Source: Streptomyces sp. RPT161
GTDB taxonomy: Bacteria > Actinomycetota > Actinomycetes > Streptomycetales > Streptomycetaceae
Assembly: GCF_027533845.1 (NCBI RefSeq)
Contig: NZ_JAPZVN010000030.1
Coordinates: 1-64,000 of the forward strand
Reading direction: 5' to 3'
Length of the DNA stretch: 64,000 nt
Under the pieces are notes generated by a model. That model was not told the origin of the DNA. It made no database searches and was given only the letters and a program-made list of their open reading frames with translations. The translations under genes were made by a program, and so were the position numbers. Position 1 is the stretch's first letter. Each line of letters opens with the position of its first letter. Below, piece by piece: positions 55,471-62,734 of the stretch.

Positions 55471-55746
55471 GTGCTCGAACGCCGGACTTCTCACGATGAA
55501 CTCGTAGACCACCTGGTACGGACCACTACGCTGCAGCGCGGCGAGGCCGTCCGGGTGGTACTCGACGTCCTGGCGTACTTCGACGAGTCGGCTGAGGACT
55601 ACGTACGCCGGCGCCACCGGGAACTCCAGGCCAAGGGCCTGTCAAACGCCGAGATCTTCGAACAGGTCACCGAGGAACTGCCGCACCGCGCGGTGGCCCC
55701 GCCCGAGTTCTCGCTTCGCCAGCTGCGCCGCATCGTCTACGGCTGA
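55471..55746 (+). CDS. Small conserved actinobacterial protein of unknown function
   Basis: This 91-aa soluble protein reads VLERRTSHDELVDHLVRTTTLQRGEAVRVVLDVLAYFDESAEDYVRRRHRELQAKGLSNAEIFEQVTEELPHRAVAPPEFSLRQLRRIVYG. It is predicted mostly helical, with an acidic middle and a basic, conserved-looking end (LRQLRRIVYG). No named domain was recognised. The GTG at 71 of the 55401 line, that is 55471, has AGGA 8 bases upstream, and is preferred to an open upstream frame that overlaps the 20-bp palindrome. It lies 72 bp before glmS on the same strand and may share its transcript. Its position next to glmS is, from memory, shared with other Streptomyces. Confidence 0.75.
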   Translation: MLERRTSHDELVDHLVRTTTLQRGEAVRVVLDVLAYFDESAEDYVRRRHRELQAKGLSNAEIFEQVTEELPHRAVAPPEFSLRQLRRIVYG

Positions 55747-55818
55747 CGGCACCGGCAGCGCCACACAAGCCACTCAAGCACCACAAGCACCAGGCACCAC
55801 CAGGGAGGGCCCACATCC

Positions 55819-57633
55819 ATGTGCGGGATCGTTGGATATATCGGGAAACGTGACGCTGCTCCGCTGTTGCTGGAGGGACTACAGCGGCTGGAGTACCGCG
55901 GCTATGACTCGGCGGGCGTCGCGATCAGCGGCAAGTCGGGGGCGCTGAAGACCGTCAAGGCCAAGGGCCGGGTACGCGAACTGGAGTCCCGGGTACCCAA
56001 GCGATTCAGCGGAACTACCGGTATCGCCCACACCCGTTGGGCCACGCATGGTGCGCCGAGCGACGACAACGCACATCCTCACCTGGACGCAGCGGGCAAG
56101 GTCGCCGTCGTCCACAACGGCATCATCGACAACGCCGCCGAACTGCGCGCCAAACTCATCGCGGACGGCGTGGAGTTCGCCTCCGAGACCGACTCCGAGG
56201 TGCTGTCCCATCTGATCGGCCGCTCCACCGCCGAGACGCTGGAGGCCAGGGTCCAGGAAGCGCTGTCGCGGGTGGAGGGCACCTACGGCATCGCGGTGCT
56301 GCACGCCGACTTCGCCGACCGCATAGTGGTCGCCCGCAACGGCTCGCCGGTGGTGCTGGGCATCGGTGAGAACGAGATGTTCGTCGCCTCCGACGTGGCC
56401 GCCCTGGTGCGGCACACCCGCCAGGTGATCACCCTGGACGACGGCGAGATGGCCACCATCAAGGCCGGTGAGTACCGCACCTACACCACCGAGGGCAGCC
56501 GTACCGCCGCCTCGCCGACCACCATCGAGTGGGAGGCCGAGAGCTATGACATGGACGGCCACGACACCTACATGCACAAGGAGATCTGCGAGCAGGCGGA
56601 CGCCGTGGACCGGGTGCTGCGCGGCCGGATCGACGACCGGTTCGCCACCGTGCACCTCGGTGGCCTGGGCATCGACGCCCGCGAGGCGCGCGGGGTGCGC
56701 CGGGTGAAGATCCTCGGTTGCGGTTCGGCGTACCACGCGGGCCAGATCGGCGCCCAGATGATCGAGGAACTGGCCAGGATCCCGGCGGACGCCGAGCCGG
56801 CCAGCGAGTTCCGGTACCGCAACGCGGTGGTGGACCCCGACACGCTGTACATCGCGGTCAGCCAGTCCGGCGAGACCTATGACACGCTCGCCGCCGTACA
56901 GGAGCTGAAGCGCAAGGGCGCCCGGGTGCTCGGCGTGGTCAACGTGGTCGGCAGCGCCATCGCCAGGGAAACGGACGGCGGGGTGTACGTGCACGCCGGG
57001 CCCGAGGTGTGCGTGGTGTCCACCAAGTGCTTCACCAACACCGCGGTGGCCTTCGCGCTGCTGGCGCTGCACCTGGGCCGGGTGCGGGACCTGTCGGTCG
57101 CCGACGGTCGTCGGATCATCGCGGGGCTGCGCAGGCTGCCCGAGCAGATCGCGGAGATCCTGCGCGGCGAGGAGGAGATCAAGAAGCTTGCCGCCGGTTA
57201 CGCGGGCGCCAAGAGCATGATGTTCGTCGGCCGGGTGCGCGGTTACCCGGTGGCCCGTGAGGCCTCGCTGAAGCTCAAGGAGGTCTCCTACGTGCACGCC
57301 GAGGCCTACCCCGCCTCGGAGTTGAAGCACGGTCCGCTGGCGCTGATCGAGCCCGAGGTGCCCTCGGTGGCGATCGTGCCGGACGACGAGCTGCTGGAGA
57401 AGAACCGCGCCACGCTGGAGGAGATCAAGGCCCGCAGCGGCCGCATCTTCGCGGTGGGCCACCAGGAGCAGGAGGTCGCGGACCACACGATCGTGGTACC
57501 GCGCAACGAGCCCGAGTTGGACCCGATCCTGCTGGGCATCCCGCTGCAACTCCTCGCGTACCACGCGGCGTTGGCCTTGGGCCGCGACATCGACAAGCCG
57601 CGCAACCTGGCGAAGTCGGTGACGGTCGAGTAG
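55819..57633 (+). CDS. glmS: Glutamine-fructose-6-phosphate aminotransferase (isomerising)
   Basis: This 604-aa enzyme makes glucosamine-6-phosphate from fructose-6-phosphate and glutamine, the first step towards UDP-GlcNAc and peptidoglycan. MCGIVGYIGKRDAAPLLLEGLQRLEYRGYDSAG starts the Ntn-type glutaminase, with Cys2 as nucleophile after Met removal. TRWATHGAPSDDNAHPH and the glutaminase core follow. The C-terminal half has two SIS domains: GCGSAYHAGQIGAQMIEELARI with SQSGETYDTLAAV, and GRVRGYPVAREASLKLKEVSYVHAEAYPASELKHGPLALI. The end KPRNLAKSVTVE is the conserved catalytic tail. GGGAGGG precedes the ATG. No glmS ribozyme is expected or seen in this phylum. Terminator at 57643-57669. Confidence 0.97.
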   Translation: MCGIVGYIGKRDAAPLLLEGLQRLEYRGYDSAGVAISGKSGALKTVKAKGRVRELESRVPKRFSGTTGIAHTRWATHGAPSDDNAHPHLDAAGKVAVVHNGIIDNAAELRAKLIADGVEFASETDSEVLSHLIGRSTAETLEARVQEALSRVEGTYGIAVLHADFADRIVVARNGSPVVLGIGENEMFVASDVAALVRHTRQVITLDDGEMATIKAGEYRTYTTEGSRTAASPTTIEWEAESYDMDGHDTYMHKEICEQADAVDRVLRGRIDDRFATVHLGGLGIDAREARGVRRVKILGCGSAYHAGQIGAQMIEELARIPADAEPASEFRYRNAVVDPDTLYIAVSQSGETYDTLAAVQELKRKGARVLGVVNVVGSAIARETDGGVYVHAGPEVCVVSTKCFTNTAVAFALLALHLGRVRDLSVADGRRIIAGLRRLPEQIAEILRGEEEIKKLAAGYAGAKSMMFVGRVRGYPVAREASLKLKEVSYVHAEAYPASELKHGPLALIEPEVPSVAIVPDDELLEKNRATLEEIKARSGRIFAVGHQEQEVADHTIVVPRNEPELDPILLGIPLQLLAYHAALALGRDIDKPRNLAKSVTVE

Positions 57634-57642
57634 CGCACTGAC

Positions 57643-57669
57643 GGTCCCGGGGGCAGGCCTCCCGGGACC
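57643..57669 (+). terminator. Terminator after glmS
   Basis: GGTCCCGGG (57643-57651) pairs perfectly with CCCGGGACC (57661-57669) around a 9-base loop, 10 bp past the glmS stop. Confidence 0.7.
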
Positions 57670-57716
57670 CTCGGCGGAATCCCGGGACGACCGCCATCCA
57701 GCGGCCGACCAAAGTC

Positions 57717-57734
57717 AGATAAAACGTTTTATCT
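57717..57734. promoter_or_regulatory. AT-rich perfect palindrome at the 3' end of the usp gene
   Basis: AGATAAAACGTTTTATCT is a perfect 18-bp palindrome, strikingly AT-rich for this genome. It overlaps the last base pairs of the usp stop codon, between two convergent genes, so it is better explained as a protein-binding site or nuclease-type target than as a promoter operator. Confidence 0.5.
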
Positions 57735-58254
57735 AGGGGATCACGATCACCGGACGCTGGGCGCGGCGGGCCAGGCGGCCCGCGACCGAGCCGAAGATCT
57801 TGCCGATCACACCGTGCGTGCTGCCCACCACGATGGCGTCCGCCGCGTACTCGCGGCCGACCTCCTCCAGTTCGTGGCAGATGTCGCCGCCGCGCTCGAC
57901 CAGGATCCAGGACACCTCGGACAGGTAGTCGGCACAGGCCAGTTCCAGGCCGAGTACCTCGGTGCGGTGGTCCGGCACGTCCACGAAGACCGGCGGCTCA
58001 CAGCCCGCCCAGACGGTGGCGGGCAGCCGGTTGGCCACATGGACGATGATCAGCCCCGAGCGCAGCCGCCGGGCCATGCCGATGGCATAGGCGAGGGCGC
58101 GCTCGCTGGAGACCGAGCCATCGAAGCCCACGACCACGCCGTGCTGGAAGGCCGGGTCGCAAGAATGGCGCGCCTGCGCCGCCGCGTCGGGTTTCGCCAC
58201 CGAGTCGGCGAGCGGTTTGCCGTCGGCGGGGTCGTGGTGCTCGTAACCGGCCAT
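57733..58254 (-). CDS. Universal stress protein
   Basis: This 173-aa protein has a single UspA domain: VVVGFDGSVSSERALAYAIGMARRLRSGLIIVHVANRLP at the start, and the ATP-binding motif AIVVGSTHGVIGKIFGSVAGRLARRAQRPVIVIP (G-2x-G-9x-G(S/N)) at the end. It is therefore of the ATP-binding class. About 45 N-terminal residues precede the domain and look disordered. The ATG at 58254 lacks a strong ribosome site; an open frame upstream to 58605 has no conserved sequence. Convergent with glmS. Its role is general stress survival; specifics are unknown. Confidence 0.88.
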   Translation of the reverse strand: MAGYEHHDPADGKPLADSVAKPDAAAQARHSCDPAFQHGVVVGFDGSVSSERALAYAIGMARRLRSGLIIVHVANRLPATVWAGCEPPVFVDVPDHRTEVLGLELACADYLSEVSWILVERGGDICHELEEVGREYAADAIVVGSTHGVIGKIFGSVAGRLARRAQRPVIVIP

Positions 58255-59136
58255 GATGCGATTTTCGGCGAGGGCGGCGCGGTGGGCGCCGCTAGAGCGG
58301 ACACGGACAGCGGTGGCCACGGGAACGGCCAGGTTGGCCGGTAAGGGCGTTGCCCTCCCGCTGCCTCCAGAGTACGGCGGCGGCGCGTTCCTGGACAGAT
58401 CCGTTGGACGCCCCGCCGTGGGACTTAGTACCCGGAGATTCCAGGAGAATGCCGGAGCCCGGCGGGAAGCGCAACGCCTCTTGCCGCTCTGGTCGCTGGC
58501 CCGGGTCGGCGAGACCCCGAACCGGCGTCCGCCGCCCGTCTCCGGCGGCTGAAAACCGGACGGCCGGTTGCACTTCCCAGCGGAATCCGTTTGACGCTCA
58601 ACCACCTGCCGCCCTCACGCCGCCCCACCGTCACCCGTCGCCGGGAATCCCCGCACGGAACCGTGCCGCAGAGCGTCATCGCCGGTACCCACGGGCTGTC
58701 CGACATCGGGGCGGCGCCCGGTGGGCACAGCGGCGCGAGGTGTAAATCCGGGCGCACGACGGCGCGTTGGCCGGGTGGCGCGGCCATTTCCGCGATGCTT
58801 TTCGGCCAACTTTTCTGTGGGATATGGGTGTCCGGAACGTCCGCTTCCAACACCCCCACCACCAGCGGAAACGCAAAGGAGGGGGGCGCACCGCCCCAGC
58901 CGCGCCGGTGTGTTACCGAGGGGCATAACCGAGGCGCACTTCCCAGCGGAGCCGGTGAGTGGAACGCTTCGTGATCGAATGCTTCGCGCCAAGTTGTCTT
59001 GTCGACTTAGTGCCGGATGGTGAACTTGTCACCGCATCCCGAGCGAACACACAGTAGATTCGATCTTGGGTAACACGGCGGGGGAAACGTGCAGTACCGA
59101 AAGGACGTTGCGTCGACCGAGGGGGGCTCATCCGCC
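58255..59136. other. Long intergenic region upstream of adpA
   Basis: About 880 bp without a credible gene; open frames in it have no ribosome site or recognisable protein. It holds the usp promoter at the left and the adpA promoter and leader at the right. The last 160 bp before adpA are distinctly less GC-rich (stretches such as GTTGTCTTGTCGACTTAG and GGTGAACTTGTCACC), as expected of a complex promoter. Confidence 0.5.
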
Positions 59137-60648
59137 ATGACCCAGGACTCCAGGACCGGTGCGGCGACGGAGACCGCGATCTCGTCAACTCCGTCCCTCC
59201 GCACCGCGGTACCGAGCTGCTGCGGTACGACCAGTGGTGCGACCACTGGCGGCACCACCAGCGCGGCCACCACCATCGGCACCGGAGGCCGCAAACTATC
59301 CGCACGGCGTCGCAAGGAGGTCGTCGCCGTGCTCATGTTCAGCGGCGGCCCGATCTTCGAGAGCTCGATCCCGCTCTCGGTCTTCGGCGTCGACCGGCAG
59401 GACGCCGGTGTACCGCGCTACCGGCTGCTGGTCTGCGCCGGCGAGGACGGCCCGCTGCGCACCACCGGCGGCCTTGAGCTGACCGCCCCGTACGGGCTGG
59501 ACGCGCTGGGCCGGGCCGGGACCGTGGTGGTCCCCGCCTGGCGCTCGATCTCCCAGCCGCCACCCGCCTCGGCGCTGACCGCGCTGCGCCGGGCGCACGA
59601 GGAGGGGGCACGGATCATCGGCCTGTGCACGGGCGCCTTCGTGCTGGCCGCCGCCGGGCTGCTGGACGGCCGCCCGGCCACCACGCACTGGATGTACGCG
59701 CCGACGCTGGCCAAGCGCTATCCATCGGTGCACGTCGATCCGCGCGAGCTGTACGTGGACGACGGGGACATACTCACCTCGGCCGGTACGGCCGCGGGAA
59801 TCGATCTGTGCCTGCACGTGGTGCGGACCGACCACGGCGCCGACGCGGCCAACGCGCTCGCCCGTCGCCTGGTCGTACCGCCCCGGCGCAGCGGCGGGCA
59901 GGAGCGGTACCTCGACAGGTCCTTACCAGAGGAAATCGGCGGGGATCCGCTGGCCGAGGTCGTGGCGTGGGCGCTGGAGCACCTCCACGAGCAGTTCGAC
60001 GTGGAGACGCTGGCCGCACGTGCCTACATGAGCCGCCGTACCTTCGACCGCCGGTTCCGCTCGCTCACCGGCAGCGCTCCGCTGCAGTGGCTGATCACCC
60101 AGCGGGTGCTCCAGGCGCAGCGGCTGCTGGAGACGTCGGACTACTCGGTGGACGAGGTGGCCGGGCGGTGCGGCTTCCGCTCGCCGGTGGCGCTGCGCGG
60201 GCACTTCCGGCGGCAGCTGGGCTCGTCCCCGGCCTCGTACCGGATGGCGTTCCGGGCGCGCAGACCACAGGAGGGGGCCGAGCGCCAGGACCGCGGCGAC
60301 CGGCCGGAGCGCTCCGAGCGCGGCGACGCCCCGGCCGAGGGCCTGCCGCACCAGCGGCGCGCGCCCCAGACGTTGGACGGCCCGCAGGCCGGGCGGCGGC
60401 TGGAGCCCGGCAAGCGGCACGAACCGGGCAAGCCGGAGTCCGACGTGTACGCGGCGCGGACGCCCGAGCAGCACGGCCGGGCGGACGGTCCGGAGATCTC
60501 CGGGCTGACCGGAACCCCCGGGCTGACCCGGCTGCGCGGCGACCGCGGCGGGCGGCCGGGCGGGCGCCCCGGGAGCGTTCCCGGGCTGCTGCCGGGATCC
60601 GCTCGTAGCACGGCTATGCCAGGTCAACGGGATCGCCCCGTAGGGTGA
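59137..60648 (+). CDS. adpA: AdpA, AraC/GlxA-family pleiotropic regulator (TTA-containing)
   Basis: AdpA is the master activator of morphological differentiation and secondary metabolism in Streptomyces. Here it is 503 aa. A ThiJ/PfpI/DJ-1-like dimerisation domain (about 58-240) includes [40 protein letters not shown] and [35 protein letters not shown]. The double-HTH AraC domain (about 270-370) reads [79 protein letters not shown]. One TTA leucine codon (59923-59925, residue 263) lies between the domains, the classical bldA-dependent position. The N-terminus has an extra Thr/Ser/Ala-rich stretch and the C-terminus about 130 Arg/Gly/Pro-rich residues, making it about 100 aa longer than the well-known homologues (near 400 aa). 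A GTG at 59089 is an alternative start. Confidence 0.95.
   Translation: MTQDSRTGAATETAISSTPSLRTAVPSCCGTTSGATTGGTTSAATTIGTGGRKLSARRRKEVVAVLMFSGGPIFESSIPLSVFGVDRQDAGVPRYRLLVCAGEDGPLRTTGGLELTAPYGLDALGRAGTVVVPAWRSISQPPPASALTALRRAHEEGARIIGLCTGAFVLAAAGLLDGRPATTHWMYAPTLAKRYPSVHVDPRELYVDDGDILTSAGTAAGIDLCLHVVRTDHGADAANALARRLVVPPRRSGGQERYLDRSLPEEIGGDPLAEVVAWALEHLHEQFDVETLAARAYMSRRTFDRRFRSLTGSAPLQWLITQRVLQAQRLLETSDYSVDEVAGRCGFRSPVALRGHFRRQLGSSPASYRMAFRARRPQEGAERQDRGDRPERSERGDAPAEGLPHQRRAPQTLDGPQAGRRLEPGKRHEPGKPESDVYAARTPEQHGRADGPEISGLTGTPGLTRLRGDRGGRPGGRPGSVPGLLPGSARSTAMPGQRDRPVG
59923..59925 (+). promoter_or_regulatory. TTA codon in adpA (bldA control point)
   Basis: A single in-frame TTA in the sequence DRS-L-PEE, between the DJ-1-like and HTH domains. 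In Streptomyces TTA is read only by the bldA tRNA, so adpA translation depends on it. Same relative position as in S. coelicolor and S. griseus, from memory. Confidence 0.9.
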
Positions 60649-60653
60649 GACGT

Positions 60654-61256
60654 ATGAACGACCGCATGGTGTGGATCGACTGCGAAATGACCGGGCTCTC
60701 GCTCCGGCATGACGCGCTGATCGAGGTGGCCGCCCTAGTCACCGATTCCGAGCTGAACGTCCTCGGTGACGGGGTGGACATCGTTATCCGGCCGCCCGCC
60801 GAGGCGCTGGAGACCATGCCGGAGGTGGTGCGCGAGATGCACACCGCCTCCGGCCTGCTCGACGAGCTGCCCGGGGGGACGACGCTCGCCGAAGCGGAGA
60901 AACAGGTGCTCGACTATGTGCGCAGCTATGTACCGGAGCCGCGCAAGGCACCGCTGTGCGGAAACTCGGTGGGCACCGACCGGGGCTTCCTCGCCCGCGA
61001 CATGCCCGGCCTCGAACAGCATCTGCACTACCGGATCGTGGACGTCTCCTCCATCAAGGAGCTGTCCCGCCGCTGGTACCCGCGGGCGTACTTCAACAGC
61101 CCGCCGAAGAACGGCAACCACCGCGCGCTGGCCGACATCCGGGAGAGCATCGCGGAGCTGCGGTACTACCGCGAGGCGGTCTTCGTCCCGGCCCCCGGCC
61201 CGGACACGGACACCGCGCGGGCCATCGCGGCGAAGCACGTGCTGCCCGCCGAATGA
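60654..61256 (+). CDS. ornA: Oligoribonuclease
   Basis: This 200-aa DEDDh 3'-5' exonuclease degrades dinucleotides and pGpG from RNA and c-di-GMP turnover. Exo [30 protein letters not shown] (Asp and Glu). Exo [45 protein letters not shown]. Exo [29 protein letters not shown] with the catalytic His and Asp. The ATG at 60654 starts 5 bp after the adpA stop codon, with AGGGTGAGA as ribosome site overlapping that stop, so the two genes are likely co-expressed. The adpA-ornA pairing is characteristic of Streptomyces. Confidence 0.96.
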   Translation: MNDRMVWIDCEMTGLSLRHDALIEVAALVTDSELNVLGDGVDIVIRPPAEALETMPEVVREMHTASGLLDELPGGTTLAEAEKQVLDYVRSYVPEPRKAPLCGNSVGTDRGFLARDMPGLEQHLHYRIVDVSSIKELSRRWYPRAYFNSPPKNGNHRALADIRESIAELRYYREAVFVPAPGPDTDTARAIAAKHVLPAE

Positions 61257-61355
61257 GGTCAGTGCTTAAGGCCCCGTAAAAGGCTGGCGCGAGCACCCGC
61301 CAAAACCCTGTATGCTTCTTCTCGGCCGGTGCGGGAAGCAGCAAGCGCCGGTCGT

Positions 61356-61429
61356 GGTGGGTGTAGCTCAGCTGGTAGAGCACCTGGTTGTGGTCCAGGA
61401 TGTCGCGGGTTCGAGTCCCGTCACTCACC
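61356..61429 (+). tRNA. tRNA-His (anticodon GTG)
   Basis: Cloverleaf: acceptor GTGGGTG (61357-61363) pairs with CACTCAC (61422-61428, one G-U), with the extra 5' G(-1) of tRNA-His at 61356 facing discriminator C at 61429. D-arm GCTCAGCTGGTAGAGC, anticodon arm CCTGG-TTGTGGT-CCAGG with anticodon GTG, T-arm CGGGTTCGAGTCCCG. CCA is not encoded. A terminator follows at 61440. Confidence 0.97.
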
Positions 61430-61439
61430 CTGATGGGGC

Positions 61440-61472
61440 AAGGCCCGGTCTGCGAAAGCAGGCCGGGCCTTT
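61440..61472 (+). terminator. Intrinsic terminator after tRNA-His
   Basis: AAGGCCCGG-T-CTGC and GCAG-G-CCGGGCCTTT form a long stem closed by a GAAA tetraloop and followed by TTTGTC, about 11 bp after the tRNA. Confidence 0.92.
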
Positions 61473-61571
61473 GTCATGGGCGCCAGAGGATCTTCACCAG
61501 GCGGGAACGGAGCCGCTGCGTGAGGATGGCTGTATCCGGTTGTCCGGTCCGCCCCGAGGGAGGCAGCCGCC

Positions 61572-62201
61572 ATGACGATCCCCTCCGACAACCCCAGCAC
61601 CGGGGGCCCGCGCGACACCGAGCACCCCTACGGCAGCGGCCCTACCGGCGCGTTCCTGACCGCGCTGGGCAACTCCGCCTGGCAGGTCCTGCTGACCGCC
61701 GGTCTGGCGGCGGTGGCGCTGGGTGTGTGCGTACTGCTGTGGCCGGCGGCCACGCTGCTGGTGGTCGCCGTCCTCTTCGGCATCTATCTGCTGGTGAGCG
61801 GCGTCTTCCAGCTCGCCGGGGCGTTCAGTACGCACGTACCGGGGCAACTGCGGGTGCTGAGCTTCGTCACCGGTGCGCTGTGCGTGCTGCTGGGGCTGAT
61901 CTGCTTCCGCGGTCCAGCGCAGTCACTGCTGCTGCTCGCGCTGTGGATCGGCTTCGGCTGGCTGCTGCGGGGCATCATGCTGACCGCGGTCGCGCTCTCC
62001 CACCACGAGCTGCCCGCCCGCGGCTGGCAGGCGTTCCTCGGCATCATCACACTGCTCGCCGGCATCGTGCTGATCGTCGAGCCGTTCCGCTCGATCGCCA
62101 CCTTGACCCTGGTCACTGGCATCTGGCTGGTGGTGCTCGGGGTGGTCGAGGTGGTGCACGGCATCCAGCTGCGCACCCGGATCCGCCATCTCACCTCCTG
62201 A
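61572..62201 (+). CDS. HdeD family (DUF308) membrane protein
   Basis: This 209-aa membrane protein has about six helices arranged as three repeats of a helical hairpin, the DUF308/HdeD layout: AWQVLLTAGLAAVALGVCVLLWPAATLLVVAVLFGIYLLVSGVFQLAGAF, then GALCVLLGLICFRGPAQSLLLLALWIGFGWLLRGIM, and FLGIITLLAGIVLIVEPFRSIATLTLVTGIWLVVLGVVEVVHGIQLR. About 30 polar N-terminal residues precede it. In enteric bacteria HdeD is an acid-resistance protein; the function here is unknown. GGGAGG precedes the ATG by about 10 bases. It stands 43 bp before the chorismate mutase gene on the same strand. Confidence 0.9.
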   Translation: MTIPSDNPSTGGPRDTEHPYGSGPTGAFLTALGNSAWQVLLTAGLAAVALGVCVLLWPAATLLVVAVLFGIYLLVSGVFQLAGAFSTHVPGQLRVLSFVTGALCVLLGLICFRGPAQSLLLLALWIGFGWLLRGIMLTAVALSHHELPARGWQAFLGIITLLAGIVLIVEPFRSIATLTLVTGIWLVVLGVVEVVHGIQLRTRIRHLTS

Positions 62202-62244
62202 TACGCGGTCCCCGGGGCCCGATACGGCTTGTAGCATTTCGGGG

Positions 62245-62568
62245 ATGAGCGACCACGTGACCAACGGCGCCGCCTTCGACGAGCGGGCCCAGCAGGAGCT
62301 GCTGCGGCTGCGCTCCAGCATCGACAACCTCGACGCGGCCCTGGTCCATCTGCTCGCGGAGCGCTTCAAGTGCACCCAGGCCGTGGGCCACCTCAAGGCG
62401 GCCTACAACCTCCCCCCGGCCGATCCGGCCCGCGAGGTGGCGCAGATCGCGCGGCTGCGGAAGCTGGCGGAGGATGCCCACCTCGACCCGGCCTTCGCGG
62501 AGAAGTTCCTGACCTTCATCATCGAAGAGGTCGTCCAGCACCACAAGGCCATCGCCCAGGACTACTAG
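62245..62568 (+). CDS. Chorismate mutase (AroQ type)
   Basis: This 107-aa all-helical enzyme converts chorismate to prephenate for phenylalanine and tyrosine. LRLRSSIDNLDAALVHLLAERFKCTQAVGHLKAAYNLPPADPAREVAQIARLRKLAEDAHLDPAFAEKFLTFIIEEVVQHHKAIAQDY shows the AroQ pattern: I-D-LD helix 1, L-ER, then a Lys (GHLKAAY) and the second active-site region (R...I.R....A...HLDP.F.......II...V..H). It is of the short, single-domain cytosolic form without a signal peptide. GATGAGC forms the start region. A hairpin lies between it and the convergent chitinase gene. Confidence 0.93.
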   Translation: MSDHVTNGAAFDERAQQELLRLRSSIDNLDAALVHLLAERFKCTQAVGHLKAAYNLPPADPAREVAQIARLRKLAEDAHLDPAFAEKFLTFIIEEVVQHHKAIAQDY

Positions 62569-62711
62569 TCCTCGGGCAGACCTGGCCCGCCACGGTGTCG
62601 CGGGAGGCGCACTGCGGCGACGCGCGGCACCGCGTCTGCCGGACAGTCGCTGAGCCCGACGCGAAGATGCCCCGGCCGGGTGGGGGTCTGGTCGGGACAT
62701 CTCGTTCTGGG

Positions 62712-62729
62712 GGCGGTCGGCGGACCGCC
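62712..62729. terminator. Hairpin between chorismate mutase and chitinase genes
   Basis: GGCGGTC (62712-62718) pairs perfectly with GACCGCC (62723-62729) around GGCG. It lies 5 bp from the chitinase stop codon and 144 bp past the mutase, and best fits as terminator for the minus strand gene. Confidence 0.5.
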
Positions 62730-62734
62730 GGTGA

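Noticed and set aside
58350-58974. Possible small genes upstream of adpA
   Set aside because: Arg/Pro/Ser-rich translations with no ribosome site and no recognisable family; the region is better explained as regulatory DNA.
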